From Prevotella sp. (GTDB lineage: Bacteria; Bacteroidota; Bacteroidia; Bacteroidales; Bacteroidaceae), in assembly GCA_017442825.1 (NCBI GenBank), contig JAFRYZ010000039.1, forward strand, positions 1 to 64,000: DNA of 64,000 bases. The letters run 5' to 3'. Of the stretch, positions 29,105 through 37,265 are shown in pieces. The position numbers were made by a program, and so were the translations under genes. Position 1 is the stretch's first letter. Every line of letters starts with the position of its first letter. Below the pieces are notes generated by a model. The model was not told where the DNA came from, did not search any database, and worked only from the letters and a program-made list of their open reading frames with translations.

Positions 29105-29160
29105 TTTCTTCTTTAAGTGCCATTCGCTTTTTCGCGCCACAAAAACACTTAAAAAAGAAA
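29105..29160 (-). promoter_or_regulatory. Long hairpin in the rplC leader
   Basis: Arms at 29105-29119 (TTTCTTCTTTAAGTG) and 29146-29160 (CACTTAAAAAAGAAA) pair over 15 bp with one mismatch. The loop holds a smaller CGC-GAAAAA-GCG hairpin. It begins 38 bases before the rplC ATG and lies inside the predicted transcript, so it may control translation or early termination of the ribosomal operon. Confidence 0.6.
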
Positions 29161-29249
29161 CGCTCACTTCTTCCAAACTGAAGGTTAAGTCGCTCTTTGT
29201 CAGTGTATTGATAGCATTCGAGCCAGCGCAATACGCACAATAGCGGCTG

Positions 29250-29281
29250 CAAAGGTACAAACAAACCACCAACCACACAAA
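29250..29281 (-). promoter_or_regulatory. Promoter of the rplC-rplQ transcript
   Basis: Minus-strand TTTG (29278-29281) and TACCTTTG (29250-29257) are 20 bp apart, a consensus match. It lies right at the end of the 7.7-kb interruption. The -7 surroundings (GGCTGCAAAGGTACAAACA-like) closely resemble those before rpsL at 40601-40620. Confidence 0.8.
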
Positions 29282-29356
29282 CATTATTTATGGCTTTACT
29301 GCACTTTTATAATTATTTAACACCCCACCTGACATGAGTTCAGTGTAAGAACAGGT

Positions 29357-29411
29357 GTAGGATTGCAGGTTTTGTCCTCAATCCTACGCTGCATGTTGTC
29401 CCCTACAGGGG
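29357..29411. repeat. Two palindromes before the 595-bp element
   Basis: GTAGGATTG (29357-29365) and CAATCCTAC (29379-29387) form a perfect stem, and CCCCTACAGGGG (29400-29411) a second one. They continue the palindrome-rich style of the neighbouring element; the stretch 29282-29425 holds no gene. Confidence 0.6.
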
Positions 29412-29425
29412 AAATAAAAACTTTA

Positions 29426-30020
29426 AATCGAACATGCGACGCAAGTTCTGTAAGTCGCTATGCCATAGCGACTTACAAAGGTGAGGTCTCACTGATTCCT
29501 ACGCTTTCGAGCGAAAATCGAGCGCACCACCCTCCAAGGAGTACCTCCTTGCCCGCCAAAGTGCCGCACTTTGGGCTGCAACTACTATGTGTTTGCACTC
29601 CAACCACTATGTCCTTGCAGGACAGGGACTAATTGCTCGCTCTGGGAGCCTTCATTCCTTAAAATCCGTTAAGAAAGTGGCAGTGTACGATAATGCCTTT
29701 TTCCGCATTTCCCACACTTGGCGACAGAGAAAGGGAGGCGAAAACATCCCGACGGGATGCTCATCAACCCCTATCATCGCCTTCTTTTCTCCTTAGACCG
29801 ACAAGCCCTTTGGGCAATTGAAACGGTTGCATGGATTATTAACGAACACGGCTAATGCGGGAAATCATCCCGTCGGAATGAGAAAGGGCTTGTGGGGCAA
29901 AGGTCAAAGAAACAGACCTGCGCTCGTTTTGCGCTCGATTAGCGTAGAACTTTCTGCGACCTCCGTCCCGTAAACCGCTCTAACAGAGCGGTCTACAGAA
30001 CCTGCGTCGCATGTTCGATT
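29426..30020. repeat. 595-bp palindrome-rich element with terminal inverted repeats
   Basis: Outer arms of 27 bp at 29426-29452 and 29994-30020 are inverse copies with one mismatch (they share CTGCGTCGCATGTTCGATT on one strand, or TTGCG in the other arm). Inside are at least eight different perfect or near-perfect palindromes: 29449-29477 (29 bp, around CGCTATGCCATAGCG), 29505-29516, CAAGGAGTACCTCCTTG at 29535, CCAAAGTGCCGCACTTTGG at 29556, 29611-29623, CATCCCGACGGGATG at 29745, GCCCTTTGGGC at 29805, and ACCGCTCTAACAGAGCGGT at 29974. No credible gene is present. It resembles a MITE or mosaic repeat more than a coding unit; its role is unknown. Confidence 0.7.
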
Positions 30021-30045
30021 ATAAATTTAAAAAGTCTCTGTATAG

Positions 30046-30073
30046 GTGACTATTCACTATTCACTATTCACTC
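30046..30073. repeat. Heptanucleotide repeat, TATTCAC type
   Basis: Four 7-bp units (TGACTAT, TCACTAT, TCACTAT, TCACTCT) followed by CTTCG-TTAG-CGAAG and by 8-bp repeats of GTCTCTGT (30079-30097). It fills the space between the palindrome element and the glycosyltransferase stop. Confidence 0.75.
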
Positions 30074-30119
30074 TTCGTTAGCGAAGCGTCTCTGTGTCTC
30101 TGTGTCAAAAGAACCGTCC

Positions 30120-32036
30120 CTATGTCTGCAGCCCTTTGCGTGCCCGTTTGCTGTGCAGGAAGCACCATGTCTGCCACTTCTTCTTTGCCGTAATGTGGCG
30201 CGAAAGCCAGTACTCCATGCGCAAGGGGAGCGGAATGTGAAGGGCTGCGCGCCGCTCCCGCCTGCTCAGGTCCGCATACTGTCCGCCGTCCATCAGCGAG
30301 CGTATCCATGCACTATGCAGGAAGATGCGCTGCAGACAGGCAGCTCGCACCATGCCGTCCCCTTGCGGTGTGTCACTGAAACACTGCCGGTAGGCTGCCG
30401 CCCCTTGCAGCCGTCCGGCTGCCGAGGTGGCGAGGGCTGAGGAAGGATGGTTCAGCCAGAAATACAGGCGGTGCCCCACCTGCACACACTTACTCACGCG
30501 CTGATACACACGGTTCATCATCACCGCATCTTCATACATGGTGTATTCTTCTGGAAACGACAGTCCCTCTAACAGGCGACGGCGGAACAGTTTGCCGTGG
30601 CAGGTGTGGAACTGCTCAAACGACAACTTCCTGTAGCCCATGAAAAGCGCCCTTCGCACGATGGCTCCTTCCCCCACTGCAGCCGTCTCATCATCATAAT
30701 GGCGAGACAGTGCCTCGTCGGTGAGCTTTTTCGTCCGGATGGAGTTCGTCATCGCCATATCCGCCTCAGGGTGGCTGTCCAAAGCCTGCACCATCAACTC
30801 TAAATACTGCGGATGTATGTAGTCGTCGGCATCGACAAAGGCTATCAACTCGCCGCGTGCCTCGACAAGACCTTTGTTGCGGGCTGCCGCCACGCCACGG
30901 TGCGTCTGCCGCAGCAGCCGCACACGCCCGTCCACCGCCGCCAGTTCCGCTATGCGCTGTACCGTCGTGTCGGTACTGCCGTCATCGACCACGATGACCT
31001 CCATGTCCTTGTAGGTCTGCGTCAGCACCGTCTGCAAGCAGTGTCCCACCAGCGTTTCCATGTTGTATGCCGGTATGACGACCGACAGACGCGGAACATT
31101 CCCCGTGGTGCCCCGTCCCTCAGGGCGTTGCCCCTGTGGTGTTGCCGCTGCCACCCGTGCCGCCGTCTGCTGACCATACCAGTCCATCGTCTGCCGGTAG
31201 GCCTCCGGGAAGCGGTCGTGCAGGCAGGAAGCCACCGCCTCACCTACCCACCATGCCCATTTCCACGGTCCGCAAGGGTGTATGTACCACTGCGGCGACG
31301 GCACCCGGTTGAAGCGTACCATCTGCGAAAAATGGTCATCGACATCGTCGAAGGCGTAGGTAATCTCCCGCCCTTCGCTGGCAGCAAGGCAGGTGAGCAG
31401 ATACTGCTCGAACACCGTATTGAAGTAGTAGTGGTATTGCAGCTTCGTGAGTTTGTTCACATTGGCTGTGGCGAAACGCAGTGCCTCGTCCGCATAGCGG
31501 CGGATAAAGGCGGTGTCGGTACCGCCGAAGATACCCACATTGGCTTCGTCGGTGCTCCTCATCCGCTGCATATACGGCGGAATGTCGTTGGCTATCATCA
31601 TCACATTCATCACGTTGGCACGGTTGAAGGCGATGCCGCGTTCGTAGTTCTGTGCCACCAACGGAGCTTGCACGATGGTGTCGGGGAAGCGTTGCCAGAC
31701 GAACACGTCGTTATCCACATGCAGGAACGGCTCCGTCTGGTCTCTATATGCATAAATCTTCCCTATGGCCCATAGCTCCGACGGGCAACTGTCCAGTTCC
31801 TCCGGCAGCAGGTGTACCGCCGTGTAAGGCAGCCGCAACTCGTCGATGAGCAACTGCCTGCCCCAAGGGTCGGTGTATAGCTCCACCTCGTCGTAGTACT
31901 GACGCAGCGACAGGCACGACAGGGCGTGGCTCATGTAATAGTACAGAGGGTTGCACCAGCCACAAGCCTGCTGCAACCCTTTTCTTCGTTCCGCCTCGCG
32001 GAACGGTTTCGACCAGAATGTCTGGATAATCTTCAT
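30120..32036 (-). CDS. Two-domain glycosyltransferase (DUF6734-like + GT2)
   Basis: A 638-residue cytoplasmic enzyme from MKIIQTFWSKPF (32036). Residues 1-290 resemble the DUF6734 family, with the acidic pair HVDNDVFVW at 108-110. Residues from 315 (LSVVIPAYNMETLVG) are a family 2 glycosyltransferase with VVDDGSTD and the nucleotide-sugar motif FVDADD at about 402-405. Two catalytic folds suggest transfer of two sugars. The ATG lies one base after the stop of the 77-residue peptide gene, so the two are tightly coupled. The 16 upstream in-frame codons overlap that peptide gene and are not used. The acceptor is unknown; the neighbouring peptide or the large surface protein are candidates by position only. 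DUF6734 assignment is from memory of the family. Confidence 0.82.
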   Translation of the reverse strand: MKIIQTFWSKPFREAERRKGLQQACGWCNPLYYYMSHALSCLSLRQYYDEVELYTDPWGRQLLIDELRLPYTAVHLLPEELDSCPSELWAIGKIYAYRDQTEPFLHVDNDVFVWQRFPDTIVQAPLVAQNYERGIAFNRANVMNVMMIANDIPPYMQRMRSTDEANVGIFGGTDTAFIRRYADEALRFATANVNKLTKLQYHYYFNTVFEQYLLTCLAASEGREITYAFDDVDDHFSQMVRFNRVPSPQWYIHPCGPWKWAWWVGEAVASCLHDRFPEAYRQTMDWYGQQTAARVAAATPQGQRPEGRGTTGNVPRLSVVIPAYNMETLVGHCLQTVLTQTYKDMEVIVVDDGSTDTTVQRIAELAAVDGRVRLLRQTHRGVAAARNKGLVEARGELIAFVDADDYIHPQYLELMVQALDSHPEADMAMTNSIRTKKLTDEALSRHYDDETAAVGEGAIVRRALFMGYRKLSFEQFHTCHGKLFRRRLLEGLSFPEEYTMYEDAVMMNRVYQRVSKCVQVGHRLYFWLNHPSSALATSAAGRLQGAAAYRQCFSDTPQGDGMVRAACLQRIFLHSAWIRSLMDGGQYADLSRRERRAALHIPLPLRMEYWLSRHITAKKKWQTWCFLHSKRARKGLQT

Positions 32037-32037
32037 C

Positions 32038-32271
32038 TTATTCCCATAAGCTGCCGAAGGAGCGGCGGGCAAACATGTCTTCACCGTCTATCTCCTCGTC
32101 GTCGCGCCAGCCCACGTTGCCGCTGCCGCCGGTGGAGCCGCCGCTTTCTGGGAAATAGTCGTCGGGCAACCATGCACCGTAGGCCGGGGTGCGGGTGGGT
32201 GAGTCAGCCAAAGGGCTTTCAAATTGGACAACCGTAAGATCCACTTCCGGCTTGATATATTGTCTTTTCAT
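32038..32271 (-). CDS. 77-residue MKRQYIKPEV-type peptide, unknown function
   Basis: Starts MKRQYIKPEVDLTVVQFESP, an opening seen on many small Bacteroidota peptides of unknown role. There is no classical signal peptide. The middle is rich in Ser, Gly, Thr and Pro (PESGGSTGGSGNVG), the end acidic and aromatic (DDEEIDGEDMFARRSFG). It lies 19 bp after the large surface protein and 1 bp before the glycosyltransferase, so all three look like one operon. It might be a modified peptide or a glycosylation substrate, but nothing in the sequence proves that. Confidence 0.7.
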   Translation of the reverse strand: MKRQYIKPEVDLTVVQFESPLADSPTRTPAYGAWLPDDYFPESGGSTGGSGNVGWRDDEEIDGEDMFARRSFGSLWE

Positions 32272-32290
32272 CTGTCTGTCCTCCTTCCCT

Positions 32291-35200
32291 TTAGCGTACC
32301 ACCTGTTTCTTTCCGTTCACGATATACACGCCCTTGGCAATGCTGCCCGACGACAATGCCGACGGGTTGTCAGCGATGCGGCGACCTTGCAGGTCATAGA
32401 CGGCACCGTCGGCAGTAGCAGCTGCTGGTTGGTACTTCAGACCCGTCGTGGTGCCATCGTCTTCTATGAAGGCTTCCCGCAGTGACAGTCCACCGCCGGC
32501 AAAGATATTGTACTTGGCACTATTTTCCTGATTCAACGACCCATTACGGTCGGGCACCTTATCAGGGTCATAGAAAGTACTGCCATTATACAGCTGCAGG
32601 TAGGGACGGCGGGCAGCTATCGTGCCTGAGCTGACACGTTTCCATGCCGCCGAGGTCCAGCCGCCGAAGCTGTCGGATTCCTTATAGCTGTCACTCACCT
32701 CATCATAGGGAGTATCCATTTCGCCACTACCTATCGTAGTCTGCTTACGCATCAGGTCGGTAGGACCGTAGCCATAGTAATAGGGCATCGTATAGTAATA
32801 TGTCCTGTTGGTCAGTTCCGTGTTGGCATCACCGCCGTTAGGCGCAAACACCAGCCAATTGTCAACCACGGGCTGATAGAAAACTGACGATCCATTGGCA
32901 TCGGTACTTTCACAAAGAGAGTTATACCGCTGCATGAATGAATAGGACTGCAGCGACACGTTCAGAGCACCGCTACCATTATATTGGTCGGCACCAGCAC
33001 TGAAGATGTAGTCTTTGGAGGAATCCAGGGAACCATTGCTATATTCTGTAGCCCACGCCGAGGTGTTGGCAGGATGGAACTCGTTCTTATGGTCAATACT
33101 GAAGCCATAGTAGGTGGAAGAGCCATCGACACTGATTGGCGTATCGGAGAACTGCAGCACATTGATGAAGTTGGCCTCGTCGCGGTTCTGGCGCGTGGAG
33201 AGGTGGTACATCATCCAGTCCTTGTTATACTGGCAGTGCGTCGGGTCGCCCGCATAGAGGTAGAAGGTATGGTCCTCGAAGTTGAAGTCGTAGTTGGCTG
33301 AACTGCTGCCGGTGAGCATCGTGTTGCTCAGCTCGCGAATGTTGGTGAAGTAGTTGCCGCCGAAGTCCCACACCTTCGCCTCTGCTCCACTGGAGGAGTC
33401 GTAGAGGGGGGCATGGTAGACTCTCTCTCCGCTGCTGTCGTCTTCGTGCGAAGCCTCAGTGGTCTTCCACATACTGGCCGCAAGCCAATCCCTGTTGTAG
33501 TAAGGATCTAAATAGCTGCTGCCATCGCCATTTTGAAGGTCGTAACTTCCGCTGGTTTGCTCCAACGTGTAAGCAGGATGCCCCGTGTTGGTCAACGTAT
33601 AGGCATGTGGCTCGTCGCCATTGGTTTGCCCCTCGTCGATGAGTGGGTCGCACTTCGTATAGACATAGCCTTCCTCATATTCGTAGTCATTTTTATTGTC
33701 TCTGTATGTTGTCTCAACAGGGAAGTTGGTTACGGTGGTCGTTTCCACATAGTCATCCGTTGCCACGTCCGAGAGGGCACGCGTACCGGTATCCTCGGTA
33801 GTGTAAGCCGGATAGTCGGTGTTTGCTGTTGTCAGGTAGGGATGTTCATTGGGAACAGTGGTCGTAGGCATTTCTGTTGTCCATACAGGATATTGTGGAA
33901 TCGTCTCTCCTTCTGGGAGAGATGTATTCAGACTTTGCAAGTCTGATAGTGTACCTTCCATCGGTTCTTTCCAGACATTATTTGTGTAACCTTGAAAACC
34001 TTTATTAGAACTCACTACCCCATCAGCTGTTGATGAATCTACGTGAGATGTAATTTGAACAACACTACCATCTGTTTTCTCACCCTTCACAACATAAAGC
34101 TGTGTCCATGAACCACGATACTGATAGACGTAATACAACAGGTTTCCAGCAGTATCCATCTTCTGGTAATTACCATTACCATCACTAACGATGCCGTCCA
34201 TTATGTACAGGCGGTTGCCACTGCCGTCCACTTCTTGATAGGCGAGGTTCCCGTTGTCATAGTAATAGTACAGCGGATTGTCATTACCGTCGGTTGCATA
34301 ATAACTATAATAGAGCTTGTTGCCTGCGGCATCCACCTTGTGATAGAGCAATTCATTGCCGTCACTGGTCTTCTGGGTACAGGGCACTCCTTCCGTACTG
34401 TTCCATACGAAGTACAGGGGAAGATAATCCTCTGGAGAGGATATCTCGCTTCCATCGGTATTGTCTGTCTTGTCATACAGCTTATACCGCACACTATAGC
34501 CTCCATAACCGTCAGGCTCCGTATAGAGATAGAGCGGATTACTGCCATCCGTTATGGGGTCGCTCCAACGGAAAGTTCCATTATTATAGTGTCCATACTC
34601 ATCGAACTGCCAGGTACTGGGAAGATCGCTGACAGGATAGTACGTCATATACTCCGGCAGACCGCTGTAGTTGCTGCCATCGTAGTCGCCGCTATACACC
34701 GGCTTGAGCACTTTTGAGTTGTAATGGGCATCGTAAAAGCTGTTATTGCCTTCATCATCCGCATAGTTAGCACAGTTGCCGCCGCCGTGGAAGTAGAGAC
34801 CGTTTGCCAGTTCTGCCTCCGCTGCTGCGTTGTTGTTGTCGATGGCGGTCTGCACGGCGGAAGGCAGTGGTTTGGGCGTGGAGTAGTTGCGGTAGCGCAC
34901 GATGACCGGCATGTTCTTCGGTATCCAGTTGATGCGGCTCAGGTAGATGCCGTTATCCCTGACGCCAACAGATTGATCCCAGTATGTTTCCGGCTGCACG
35001 ACAATGAAGAAGTCGCAGATGCCTTCGAGCGATGACGGCACGAGGTAGTCACCGTCCGAAACCCACGTCTGGTAGCTGTAGGTGCCGCTGCCCAGACCGT
35101 AGCGGCCACCCACGTTCTCGCTCCACGAGGTATAGGGTATGGGGCGGCTGAAGGTTACGGCCTTGGGATTGTTTGCCGTAGCCTGCTTGATGAACGTGAT

Positions 35201-36610
35201 GCCCCACAGGTAGTTGTTGCGCAGGAAGGTGTTGATGGGCGGAATTGGTCCCAGCTGCTCACCCTGATCCCAAGAGTCGGAGGCACCATAGAGGCTCACG
35301 GCATTATAAGTATTGACTCCGTAGTCGTTGCTGTATTTGTTCTGTTCGTAGTATTTCAGCAATTGGTTGCCTTCATTTTGGAGATTTTCTCCTGTCTCAT
35401 CCAGCACATCATTGATGTTGCCTCCGTTGTCATCCTGTCCGAGATACATAGTAGTAGAGCCACTCGGATAGATGGCGAAGCGCAGCACCGTGTTGGCAGA
35501 GACGACAATAGCGGTGTCTTGAGACACATCATATTTCACAGCCTCCAGACGGTCGGGGTCATAGCTTTCTGTCCCCTCGTAATCGGCTTCGAATTGTTTC
35601 GTACCTGGCCTTTGCTTCAACGGCAGTAGCGAGGTGGTGGTATAGTAGACGTCGTAGTTGGAAGTGCCGCTGCTGAGGAAATCGCTCTGAGAACTTTGCA
35701 CGGCAGTAATAAAATCGTCATTCCACTGGAACTTAACGTATGCAGTTGTAGGGAAGGTGACATCCGTGCCTGCCGACACCTCAGTGTAGGTGCCGTTTTC
35801 CTCGGTGCTCCACAAAATCTTCAGCGGCATGGGCACATTCAGGTGGGCGGAGATATAGCACTGGTTCCACGGCAGCAGGCTCAGCGGCGAGTGTCGGTTG
35901 GCAGCCGCCTGACTGTTGGTGAGTTTGTCGGGACCGGCATAGTAGTTGCCTGCCGCATCCACGAAGTTGAAGAACACAATAGTGCTCTTGCTGACATCCG
36001 GTATAGTAAGACTTCCCTGGCTCAGCGGCACCCGCTGTATAACGGGTTTATTCTCGTCGTTGTCCCAGCAGGTAGGGTCATCCCACTTCACACTGCGCCC
36101 CACAAGGAACGGGTTCATCGAGGGCACCCAGCCAATACCCATATCCGACTCCGTGGGGTCGGTGCTCAGGTCATTCTGGTCGGGACCATTGTCATAGAAT
36201 GTGTTGTAGGTGTTACCCTCCTTGGCTGTGGGTCCTTGGTCGAGGTGTACGATGCGGCGGAAGTAGTCTTTAATACCGTTTTCATATGAATCGTACTCAG
36301 AGTATGCATAGTTCTTGGTGTACCAATACACGCGCTGCTGGTACCATGAGGGCTCGCCCTCCTCGGCGAGGTAATAGACCAGGTAGCCGTCGGCGCTGCC
36401 TGACCAGGAAATAGTAATGTTCTTGGTTCCTACGAAGAGCGAATAGTCTTCGTACTGCAAGTTGGAGATGCCTGACGGGAGGGTGCCGACAGGACCGTTG
36501 GCTCCGTTAGTTCCTGTAACAACAGTCGCTTTTACCCCCCCCAGTCCGAATTGAGCGAGCATTGCAATAAGCAGCAATGACCTGCTGAATGATTTGGTAG
36601 AAATCTTCAT
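32291..36610 (-). CDS. Very large secreted surface protein with sorting tail
   Basis: About 1439 residues when started at MKISTKSFSRSLLLIAML (36610), which gives a clean signal peptide ending near GVKA. The frame is open 69 codons further but that part is upstream of the promoter. The chain is rich in Tyr, Asp, Asn, Ser and Gly. After an N-terminal beta-sandwich-like region (about ITISWSGSADGYLVYYL), the middle holds degenerate repeats of the kind DGSGNRLY / DTAGNLLYY (DNA about 34130-34400), then short (Y/H)P-x-(Y/W)-TTE units (about 33560-33890). It ends VYDLQGRRIAD then KGVYIVNGKKQVVR, a type IX-like tail. No enzyme motif is seen. A surface-display or adhesion role is possible. Confidence 0.8.
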   Translation of the reverse strand: MKISTKSFSRSLLLIAMLAQFGLGGVKATVVTGTNGANGPVGTLPSGISNLQYEDYSLFVGTKNITISWSGSADGYLVYYLAEEGEPSWYQQRVYWYTKNYAYSEYDSYENGIKDYFRRIVHLDQGPTAKEGNTYNTFYDNGPDQNDLSTDPTESDMGIGWVPSMNPFLVGRSVKWDDPTCWDNDENKPVIQRVPLSQGSLTIPDVSKSTIVFFNFVDAAGNYYAGPDKLTNSQAAANRHSPLSLLPWNQCYISAHLNVPMPLKILWSTEENGTYTEVSAGTDVTFPTTAYVKFQWNDDFITAVQSSQSDFLSSGTSNYDVYYTTTSLLPLKQRPGTKQFEADYEGTESYDPDRLEAVKYDVSQDTAIVVSANTVLRFAIYPSGSTTMYLGQDDNGGNINDVLDETGENLQNEGNQLLKYYEQNKYSNDYGVNTYNAVSLYGASDSWDQGEQLGPIPPINTFLRNNYLWGITFIKQATANNPKAVTFSRPIPYTSWSENVGGRYGLGSGTYSYQTWVSDGDYLVPSSLEGICDFFIVVQPETYWDQSVGVRDNGIYLSRINWIPKNMPVIVRYRNYSTPKPLPSAVQTAIDNNNAAAEAELANGLYFHGGGNCANYADDEGNNSFYDAHYNSKVLKPVYSGDYDGSNYSGLPEYMTYYPVSDLPSTWQFDEYGHYNNGTFRWSDPITDGSNPLYLYTEPDGYGGYSVRYKLYDKTDNTDGSEISSPEDYLPLYFVWNSTEGVPCTQKTSDGNELLYHKVDAAGNKLYYSYYATDGNDNPLYYYYDNGNLAYQEVDGSGNRLYIMDGIVSDGNGNYQKMDTAGNLLYYVYQYRGSWTQLYVVKGEKTDGSVVQITSHVDSSTADGVVSSNKGFQGYTNNVWKEPMEGTLSDLQSLNTSLPEGETIPQYPVWTTEMPTTTVPNEHPYLTTANTDYPAYTTEDTGTRALSDVATDDYVETTTVTNFPVETTYRDNKNDYEYEEGYVYTKCDPLIDEGQTNGDEPHAYTLTNTGHPAYTLEQTSGSYDLQNGDGSSYLDPYYNRDWLAASMWKTTEASHEDDSSGERVYHAPLYDSSSGAEAKVWDFGGNYFTNIRELSNTMLTGSSSANYDFNFEDHTFYLYAGDPTHCQYNKDWMMYHLSTRQNRDEANFINVLQFSDTPISVDGSSTYYGFSIDHKNEFHPANTSAWATEYSNGSLDSSKDYIFSAGADQYNGSGALNVSLQSYSFMQRYNSLCESTDANGSSVFYQPVVDNWLVFAPNGGDANTELTNRTYYYTMPYYYGYGPTDLMRKQTTIGSGEMDTPYDEVSDSYKESDSFGGWTSAAWKRVSSGTIAARRPYLQLYNGSTFYDPDKVPDRNGSLNQENSAKYNIFAGGGLSLREAFIEDDGTTTGLKYQPAAATADGAVYDLQGRRIADNPSALSSGSIAKGVYIVNGKKQVVR

Positions 36611-36684
36611 TGTACTTGAATTATTATATATGTTTGAGTTTTTATGCTTGGGGAATGACTCCATTCGCGGCAATACATCGGCTA

Positions 36685-36717
36685 CAAAGGTAGGAAACAA
36701 ATAACAAAACTGCCAAA
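36685..36717 (-). promoter_or_regulatory. Promoter of the surface protein operon
   Basis: Minus-strand TTTG (36714-36717) and TACCTTTG (36685-36692) are 21 bp apart. The leader to the ATG at 36610 is about 68 bases. This gives the inserted three-gene cassette its own start, independent of rpsJ. Confidence 0.7.
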
Positions 36718-36805
36718 AAAACAGGGCAAAAAAAGCGAAACTGTAGCAAAAACTACAGCAAAAAGACAAAAAATATAGTAAAACGAAGGGCTGTATAGAC
36801 AGCAA

Positions 36806-36836
36806 CGGCGCAGCCATCAGGGGGATGGTTGCGCCG
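36806..36836 (-). terminator. Strong hairpin after rpsJ
   Basis: CGGCGCAGCCATC (36806-36818) pairs with GATGGTTGCGCCG (36824-36836) over 13 positions including one G-U. It lies 24 bp after the rpsJ stop. No clean T-run follows, so termination may be partial. Confidence 0.6.
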
Positions 36837-36859
36837 TCGGCATATTGCTCAGAGGTGTG

Positions 36860-37168
36860 TTATACCTTGATTTCTACCTCAACACCGCTGGGGAGTTCGA
36901 GCTTCATCAGGGCATCAACGGTTTTTGCCGTTGAGCTGTAGATGTCGATCAGACGCTTGTAGTCTGACAGCTGGAACTGCTCACGTGCCTTCTTGTTGAC
37001 GAATGTACTGCGGTTTACGGTAAAGATACGCTTGTGTGTGGGCAGGGGGATAGGACCGCTAACGCTGGCACCGGTAGCCTTTACTGCCTTGACAATCTTC
37101 TCTGCTGACTTGTCAACCAACTTATGGTCGTAGCTCTTCAGCTTGATTCTAATTTTCTGACTCGCCAT
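36860..37168 (-). CDS. rpsJ: 30S ribosomal protein S10
   Basis: 102 residues; head of the small subunit and partner of NusB in antitermination. Starts [20 protein letters not shown] and contains [18 protein letters not shown]. Here it is the last gene of an rpsL-rpsG-fusA-rpsJ group, cut off from rplC by the surface protein cassette. Confidence 0.98.
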   Translation of the reverse strand: MASQKIRIKLKSYDHKLVDKSAEKIVKAVKATGASVSGPIPLPTHKRIFTVNRSTFVNKKAREQFQLSDYKRLIDIYSSTAKTVDALMKLELPSGVEVEIKV

Positions 37169-37265
37169 TGAATTTACAATTTAAAGATTTACAATTATTG
37201 AACTATTTTGTAATAGAACTGCCGCTAAAGAGTCATTTGCTCAGCGGCAATTCTTGATTTGTACG

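Noticed and set aside
29363..29796. Short open frames inside the palindrome-rich element
   Set aside because: They cross several palindromes, have no start context and no recognisable domain.
36611..36817. 69-residue extension of the large surface protein
   Set aside because: It would place the start upstream of the -33/-7 promoter and before a clear signal peptide at MKISTKSF.
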